Shown piece after piece: positions 38,413 to 42,387 of a stretch of 42,387 nucleotides of DNA (position 1 is the first letter of the stretch; each line of letters begins with the position of its first letter). The position numbers and the translations under genes were made by a program. The stretch comes from Clostridiales bacterium UBA4696. Lineage in GTDB: Bacteria > Bacillota > Clostridia > Oscillospirales > Oscillospiraceae. The stretch is taken from contig DHKK01000074.1 in assembly GCA_002404795.1 (NCBI GenBank), positions 1 through 42,387 on the forward strand, in the 5' to 3' direction. The notes beneath the pieces were generated by a model. It did not search any database. It saw nothing but the letters and a program-made list of their open reading frames with translations, and was not told the DNA's origin.

Positions 38413-38628
38413 ATGCAGCGCGGTCTTCCGACGAAGCCGCGCAGCGAGTGGGAGCACTTGATATCCGAATGGATCCTGAATGCCCAATACCGGGAGATCA
38501 TGCGCCGGAACATCTGTGACGGCGAGACAGCGGAGCAGCTGGCCGAACGGTACGGCTTTTCCGTGAATGGCGTGAAGGGCATCATCAAACGTTGTACAAC
38601 GATCTTATTAGAGGCAGGCGCGGAGTGA
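38413..38628 (+). CDS. Small sigma-region-4-like HTH protein
   Basis: 71 aa. Follows the amidase by 3 bp. REIMRRNICDGETAEQLAER and YGFSVNGVKGIIKR (about 44-57) form an HTH like that of sigma-70 region 4 or Trp-repressor-type proteins. Its last codons form the left half of the terminator at 38611. Perhaps a late-gene regulator made from the lysis transcript. Confidence 0.7.
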   Translation: MQRGLPTKPRSEWEHLISEWILNAQYREIMRRNICDGETAEQLAERYGFSVNGVKGIIKRCTTILLEAGAE

Positions 38629-38647
38629 TCCGCGCTTGCCTCTTTTT
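38611..38647 (+). terminator. Late-operon terminator
   Basis: GAGGCAGGCGCGG (38611-38623)/CCGCGCTTGCCTC (38630-38642), 13-bp stem with one mismatch, then TTTTT. The left arm lies in the end of the HTH gene. Confidence 0.9.
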
Positions 38648-38747
38648 GTGCTTTATATGGCCGTGGGCTTGGTTTTTTGTGAGCGCGTTTTCCATCAGAA
38701 TGACGGTAGGAGCTGGCCAGCTTACTACATCTTCGGAGGTATTTCTT

Positions 38748-39329
38748 ATGGAATACGCAAGCAATGGCAAGGGCAATCTAGGCGTGACGCTCGGTGCGAT
38801 CGGTACGGGCCTCGGCGTTCTGAACGGCGGTCTCGGCGGCATTCTCGGCGGCTGGGGCGCGAATCCGGCCACAGCGGCTGCTATGGCTGCCGGTGCGGTG
38901 TGCAGCGAGAATACACCGGTATCCCGCTACGAACTCGACCGCGAGACGCAGCTGGCAGCGAAGGACAGCGAGATCGCGCTGCTCAAGGCGAACACGTACA
39001 ATGACCAGAAAATGCTCGAGATGTATGCGTACATCGACGGGCAGCTGAAGGACGTGCGGAACACGCTGTCTGCGCAGGCCGTTCATAACCAGCGCACGGA
39101 GGACAGTTTCACACTGGCGCGGCAGGACATCGAGTCTGTCCGGACGGAGGCCATGAACGCGGTCAAGATGGAGGCCGAACGCCGCTGCTGCGGTGACAAC
39201 TCTATCGTGACGTATGTCAATGCGACCTTTTACCCCAAGCAGGTTGCGGACGTCACCACCGGAACCACAACGACGGCGCAGTCGCTCTACAACCCGATCC
39301 CGAAATGCGGGGGCTGCTGCAACAACTAA
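38748..39329 (+). CDS. Gly-rich/coiled-coil protein, conserved phage unknown
   Basis: 193 aa. GGAGG eight bases before ATG 38748; the frame is open 52 codons further, but that stretch overlaps a terminator. A glycine-rich hydrophobic region (LGAIGTGLGVLNGGLGGILG, about 15-34), then long helices (EIALLKANTYNDQKMLEMYA) and a Cys-rich end (RRCCGDNS, CGGCCNN). I recognise the layout from gut-phage late regions but know no function. Confidence 0.65.
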   Translation: MEYASNGKGNLGVTLGAIGTGLGVLNGGLGGILGGWGANPATAAAMAAGAVCSENTPVSRYELDRETQLAAKDSEIALLKANTYNDQKMLEMYAYIDGQLKDVRNTLSAQAVHNQRTEDSFTLARQDIESVRTEAMNAVKMEAERRCCGDNSIVTYVNATFYPKQVADVTTGTTTTAQSLYNPIPKCGGCCNN

Positions 39330-39335
39330 GCGAAA

Positions 39336-39356
39336 GGGGCGGCGATGAGCCGCCCC
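39336..39356. other. Strong hairpin without U-tract
   Basis: GGGGCGGC (39336-39343)/GCCGCCCC (39349-39356), 8 bp with a GATGA loop. It lies directly before the next gene's ribosome site. Could stall or process the message. Confidence 0.6.
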
Positions 39357-39379
39357 ACCCTAAAACGGAGGAAAACTGT

Positions 39380-39718
39380 ATGACAGTGACGATAGATCAG
39401 GCCGTGCGCGGCGCAGTGCGGTTTGCAGACAATGAGATCATTCCCCATCTGCCCGGCGGCAAGGGGATCGGCGCGGGCGTTGCGCTGGCGCTCATCATGG
39501 ACGGAGGCCGGGACTATATTCTTGGGCTGCGCGACAATCCGGCGGTCAAGCTCATGCGTATCATGGACGAGCAGGGGAACATTGACATCGACCGCCTGTA
39601 CAGCGCGGCAAGACCGAAATTCGAAAACAAGCTATCTGTGTCCGTGCCGCTCATCGGCGATTTGAAATTCGACCAGAACGACGTAGACAAGCTTTACAAA
39701 TACATCCAGGAGGCGTGA
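39380..39718 (+). CDS. Conserved late unknown protein
   Basis: 112 aa. CGGAGG upstream of ATG 39380. Contains LPGGKGIGAGVALALIMDGG (about 24-43) and a C-terminal DLKFDQNDVDKLYKYI. A hydrophobic segment may sit in a membrane. Followed after 1 bp by the next gene. Confidence 0.6.
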   Translation: MTVTIDQAVRGAVRFADNEIIPHLPGGKGIGAGVALALIMDGGRDYILGLRDNPAVKLMRIMDEQGNIDIDRLYSAARPKFENKLSVSVPLIGDLKFDQNDVDKLYKYIQEA

Positions 39719-39719
39719 T

Positions 39720-40211
39720 ATGGGAAAAGAGCATTACATTGAGCAGCTCAAAGAGCAGATGCGTGAGGTCATGGAACGCCCGGTGACGCTGGGACGCGCG
39801 GAGGAAGTTACGGTGTATGCGGATGCTATCTGCGCACTGCATAAGCTGAGTGACGACCATTTTCGTGAGTCCACGAAAATGGTGGAATTTACCGAGGCCG
39901 ACGCAAAAGCGTGGACGGCCCGCATGGAGAACACCGACGACACAGAGGGGCAGCATTGGCCGATGGAGCAGACCACGGCAGTCATGCGGGCCCACGGCCT
40001 GCACTATGACCCCGCCGTCTGGTACGCGGCTATGAACATGATCTACAGCGATTACTTCAAGACCGCGAAGAAACACGGCGTCAACACCGTGGATTTTTTC
40101 GCAGACATGACCGACGCGTTCCTCGACGACAAGGACGCAGGAGGACCGGAGGAAAAAATCAGCGCGTATTACCATTGCGTGGTTTTGCCACAAAATTTGC
40201 CACAGGAATAA
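39720..40211 (+). CDS. DUF7841-like protein, last gene of the prophage
   Basis: 163 aa. ATG 39720 has AGGAGG seven bases upstream. FTEADAKAWTARMENTD, HWPMEQTTAVMRAHGL and VWYAAMNMIYSDYFKTAKKH recur in related Clostridia phage proteins. Mostly helical. Role unknown. Its C-terminal codons (from about residue 154) cover the right arm-type sites, so attP function and coding share the same DNA. Confidence 0.65.
   Translation: MGKEHYIEQLKEQMREVMERPVTLGRAEEVTVYADAICALHKLSDDHFRESTKMVEFTEADAKAWTARMENTDDTEGQHWPMEQTTAVMRAHGLHYDPAVWYAAMNMIYSDYFKTAKKHGVNTVDFFADMTDAFLDDKDAGGPEEKISAYYHCVVLPQNLPQE
40184..40205. promoter_or_regulatory. Right integrase arm-type sites
   Basis: TTTGCCAC at 40184-40191 and 40196-40203, offset 12 bp, as on the left side (224-243). 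They lie inside the last prophage gene and about 50 bp from the core. Confidence 0.7.
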
Positions 40212-40253
40212 AATGCTTAGTATTTTCAACGGGTTTATCGCTTTATTCGATAT

Positions 40254-40279
40254 TTCAAATCTCTCCTTCCGCGCCAGAA
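40254..40279. other. attR core repeat
   Basis: Same 26 bases as 66-91. The host half-tRNA 3' end is kept here as an inactive fragment. Downstream is host sequence. Confidence 0.93.
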
Positions 40280-40312
40280 GCGGCGATGCGTTGCATCGCC
40301 GCTTTTGCTTTT
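40280..40312 (+). terminator. Original tRNA-Ser terminator, now orphaned
   Basis: GCGGCGATGC (40280-40289)/GCATCGCCGC (40293-40302) stem with a GTT loop, followed by TTTTGCTTTT. Before integration it sat just after the tRNA. Confidence 0.8.
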
Positions 40313-40313
40313 A

Positions 40314-40351
40314 TAAAAACGACCGTCCCGGCGCCGGAGGGGCCGGGGCGG
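40314..40351 (-). terminator. nhaC terminator
   Basis: On the minus strand CCGCCCCGGC and GCCGGGACGG pair (plus coordinates 40323-40332 and 40342-40351), followed by a U-rich run toward 40314. Confidence 0.6.
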
Positions 40352-40355
40352 GGGG

Positions 40356-41669
40356 TTATTTTTTCTCCGGGATGAGGAAGATGAACACTAGGGAGCTGAT
40401 GAGCAGGAGATAGGGGTAGAACAGGCAGGGGATGATCTCGAAGGCGGTCAGGGTCTCGCCGAGCTCTGCCGTGGCGGAGATCGCCAGCAGCATCTGCGCG
40501 CCGTAGGGGATGACGCCCTGGAAGATGCACGAGAAGGTATCGAGCAGCGACGCGCTCTTTTTGCCGGAGATGCCGTATTCCTCGCTCATCTGCTTTGCGA
40601 TGGGGCCGGCCATGACGATGGCAACGGTATTGTTGGCCGTGGCGATGTCCATCGCGCCGACGAGCAGGCCGATGCCGAGCTGGCCGCCCTTCTGCCCGTG
40701 GAAAATGCGCTTGATGAAGCCCAGCAGCGCCTCAAACCCGCCGTATTCGCGGATCAGGCCGCACATGGCGGAGACGAGGATCGTGACCATGATCGTCTCG
40801 AACATGCCGGACGCGCCGGAGCCCATGTTCCCGAGCAGCTCGGTCGGATGCGTCGCGCCGGTGGCAAGCATGATGACTGCGCCGGAGAAGATGCCGGTCA
40901 GCAGCACAACGAACACGTTGATGCCCGCCACGCCGCCGATGAGCACGAGCAGGTACGGGAGCGTCTGCAGCAGGTGATATTCCGGGATCTCGACCGCGCC
41001 GATCTCGCTGCGCAGGGAGAACACGAGGATCAGCACCAGCGTCACCAGCGCCGCGGGCAGGGCGATGCGGAAGTTCGTGCGGAATTTATCCTTCATTTCG
41101 CAGCCCTGCGTGTTGCAGGCGGCGATGGTCGTGTCGGAGATGAACGACAGGTTGTCGCCGAACATCGCGCCGCCCATGACCGAGCCGATGCACAGCGGCA
41201 GGCTGAAGCCCGACGTCCGCGCCACGGCGACCGCGATGGGCACGATCAGCGTGATGGTACCGCAGGAGGTGCCCATGGCTGTCGAGACAAAGCACGAGAC
41301 CACGAACAAAACCGCCACGGCGAACCGCGCCGGGATGTGCGCGAGCATGAAATACGCGACCGACTCGGCGCTGCTGCGGCCGACGACGCCGACGAACACG
41401 CCCGCGGCCAGGAAGATGAGGATCATCGTCATGATGTTCTTATCGCCGACGCCCTGGGCCATGACCGCCAGCTTTTCGTCGAACGGCAGCGCCCGGTTCT
41501 GCAGGCAGGCGACGAGGATCGCGGCCAGGAAGGCCACGACGATGGGAATGTTGTAAAAGCCCATCTCGATCTTCAATACATATTCAAATACGATGCCGAG
41601 CCCCAGGTACAAGACCAGGAACACGCCGATGGGCAGCAGCGCGATCGCGCGCGCGGGTTTCTTCTCCAT
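40356..41669 (-). CDS. nhaC: Na+/H+ antiporter, NhaC family (host)
   Basis: 437 aa, about twelve hydrophobic segments. GTSCGTITLIVPIAVAVART and MFGDNLSFISDTTIAACNTQ are NhaC hallmarks, as is QGVIPYGAQMLL near the C terminus. It exports sodium (or similar cations) in exchange for protons at the membrane. Slightly short for the family but complete. A good promoter lies at 41743-41771. Host gene, as it lies beyond attR. Confidence 0.85.
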   Translation of the reverse strand: MEKKPARAIALLPIGVFLVLYLGLGIVFEYVLKIEMGFYNIPIVVAFLAAILVACLQNRALPFDEKLAVMAQGVGDKNIMTMILIFLAAGVFVGVVGRSSAESVAYFMLAHIPARFAVAVLFVVSCFVSTAMGTSCGTITLIVPIAVAVARTSGFSLPLCIGSVMGGAMFGDNLSFISDTTIAACNTQGCEMKDKFRTNFRIALPAALVTLVLILVFSLRSEIGAVEIPEYHLLQTLPYLLVLIGGVAGINVFVVLLTGIFSGAVIMLATGATHPTELLGNMGSGASGMFETIMVTILVSAMCGLIREYGGFEALLGFIKRIFHGQKGGQLGIGLLVGAMDIATANNTVAIVMAGPIAKQMSEEYGISGKKSASLLDTFSCIFQGVIPYGAQMLLAISATAELGETLTAFEIIPCLFYPYLLLISSLVFIFLIPEKK

Positions 41670-41742
41670 ATGTCTTCTCTCTTTTCATAAAGATCCACCC
41701 CGGCCGCGCATGCAGCCGGGGCGTTCGTGCATAAGCTGTAAT

Positions 41743-41771
41743 ATTGTATCGGTTTTCCATTCGGGCGTCAA
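41743..41771 (-). promoter_or_regulatory. nhaC promoter
   Basis: TTGACG (complement of 41766-41771) and TACAAT (complement of 41743-41748), 17-bp spacer. The leader between it and the start codon holds CCCCGGC (41698-41704)/GCCGGGG (41715-41721), a small hairpin. Confidence 0.8.
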
Positions 41772-41871
41772 GCGCGCGGCGGATTCTTTGGTGAAAATGC
41801 ATAAAAATACACAGGCGCGGAATATGCAGCCGTCCTTCCATAAAATTAACAGCCTTTTTACATTTCCGCTC

Positions 41872-41900
41872 TGGTCAGAAGGGGGTTTTTCTGCTAAAAT
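41872..41900 (+). promoter_or_regulatory. DUF1538 gene promoter candidate
   Basis: TGGTCA (41872-41877) and TAAAAT (41895-41900), 17-bp spacer. The -35 is imperfect. Confidence 0.5.
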
Positions 41901-41935
41901 AAGAATAATTCTTGAAAAGCAAAAGGAGTGAGGCT

Positions 41936-42387
41936 TTGTACCGCAGACAGGAACTACTGGAAAAATTAAAGGAGGCTGCGGCCTCCGTGCTGCCGATCAG
42001 CCTGATCGTGCTGGCCATCTGCTTCGTGCTCGTGCCGGTCGATACGGGCCTGATGCTTTCCTTCGTCCTGGCGACGGCGCTGCTGATCCTCGGCATGGGC
42101 CTGTTTACGCTTGGCGCGGAGATGTCCATGAGCAGGATCGGCAATTATATCGGCGCCAAGCTGACCAAATCGCGCAAGCTGTGGCTGATTTTGGTGGTCA
42201 GCTTTCTGCTGGGCGTCGCCATCACGGTGGCGGAGCCGGACCTGCAGGTGCTGGCGGCCAACGTGCCGGAGATCGATAAGACCATCCTGATCCTGACGGT
42301 CTCGGTGGGCGTCGGGATCTTCCTGATGCTCTGCATGGTGCGCATTCTGTTCGGCATCTCGCTGCGGCTGCTGCTGATCGTGTTTTA
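41936..42387 (+). CDS. DUF1538 membrane protein, start only (host, cut by window end)
   Basis: At least 150 aa from TTG 41936, with AAAAGGAG upstream. Hydrophobic segments about 17-36, 40-60 and 82-98 and a fourth near the end. LPISLIVLAICFVLVPVDTG and FTLGAEMSMSRIG are DUF1538-like. This family pairs often with cation transporters. The window ends in the gene. Confidence 0.75.
   Translation, partial: MYRRQELLEKLKEAAASVLPISLIVLAICFVLVPVDTGLMLSFVLATALLILGMGLFTLGAEMSMSRIGNYIGAKLTKSRKLWLILVVSFLLGVAITVAEPDLQVLAANVPEIDKTILILTVSVGVGIFLMLCMVRILFGISLRLLLIVF

Larger units (their letters stand above)
66..40279. mobile_element. Integrated temperate prophage, about 40.2 kb, probably podovirus-like
   Basis: It is bounded by a 26-bp perfect direct repeat in a tRNA-Ser 3' end. 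It holds integrase, repressor, early, replication, packaging, head, short-tail, ejection, fibre and lysis modules in a continuous order. I see no truncated core gene, so it may be inducible. The lack of tape-measure, sheath and tube genes, together with a P22 gp10-like nozzle protein, ejection-type proteins and a polyvalent protein, argues for a short-tailed virion. Confidence 0.93.

Noticed and set aside
40175..40375. Small rightward frame across attR
   Set aside because: It joins phage and host sequence through the att core and a terminator, with no ribosome site.
41690..41750. Possible sodium riboswitch in the nhaC leader
   Set aside because: Only one small hairpin is visible and I see no conserved riboswitch core.

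Overview
The window is an almost complete temperate prophage of about 40.2 kb, integrated in a tRNA-Ser(GCU) gene, plus a little host DNA at each end. The host looks like a GC-rich gut-type Clostridium relative (Oscillospirales-like). This is inferred from strong AGGAGG ribosome sites, TTGACA/TATAAT-type promoters with 17-bp spacers, a Gram-positive LexA box, and the style of the small phage genes. It cannot be named from this sequence alone. A 26-bp direct repeat at 66-91 and 40254-40279 marks attL and attR. Two TTTGCCAC arm-type sites, 12 bp apart, flank each end in the same orientation.

Left end, leftward genes: a tyrosine integrase; an HTH protein with a coiled coil and two membrane spans; a secreted or membrane YHYH protein; a 118-aa HTH repressor with no peptidase domain; and a small membrane protein. 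The lysogeny/lysis switch has a 32-bp near-perfect palindrome (4054-4085) over the rightward early promoter. It also has a second, apparently LexA-controlled promoter at 3092-3120 that reads a 45-codon ORF converging on the 3' end of the repressor. This SOS arm is the most interesting regulatory feature.

4.7-14.5 kb is the early rightward operon: two Cro/HTH proteins, many small zinc-ribbon or membrane proteins, a recombination set (Sak4-like ATPase, PD-(D/E)XK nuclease, DUF669 protein with an SSB-like tail), a replication initiator with internal iterons, a PAPS-reductase-like PP-loop protein, a ThyX-like protein, a RuvC-like resolvase and a dNTP-hydrolase-like protein. At 14.5-15.6 kb an opposing three-gene cassette (lipoprotein, RHH-like protein, coiled-coil protein) has its own promoter and operator and is probably expressed in the lysogen.

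15.9-40.2 kb is the late region: TerS, a 575-bp structured gap, TerL, scaffold, HK97-type capsid protein with an added chitobiase-like domain, a tail-nozzle-like protein, portal, fibres, two ejection-type proteins (the second a 2395-aa polyvalent protein), a collagen-like fibre, holin, amidase and several conserved unknowns. There is no tape measure, sheath or tail tube, so the virion is probably a short-tailed podovirus. Late genes are tightly packed or overlapping.

Right flank, host: the original tRNA terminator, a leftward NhaC-family Na+/H+ antiporter, and the start of a rightward DUF1538 membrane protein that runs off the window.
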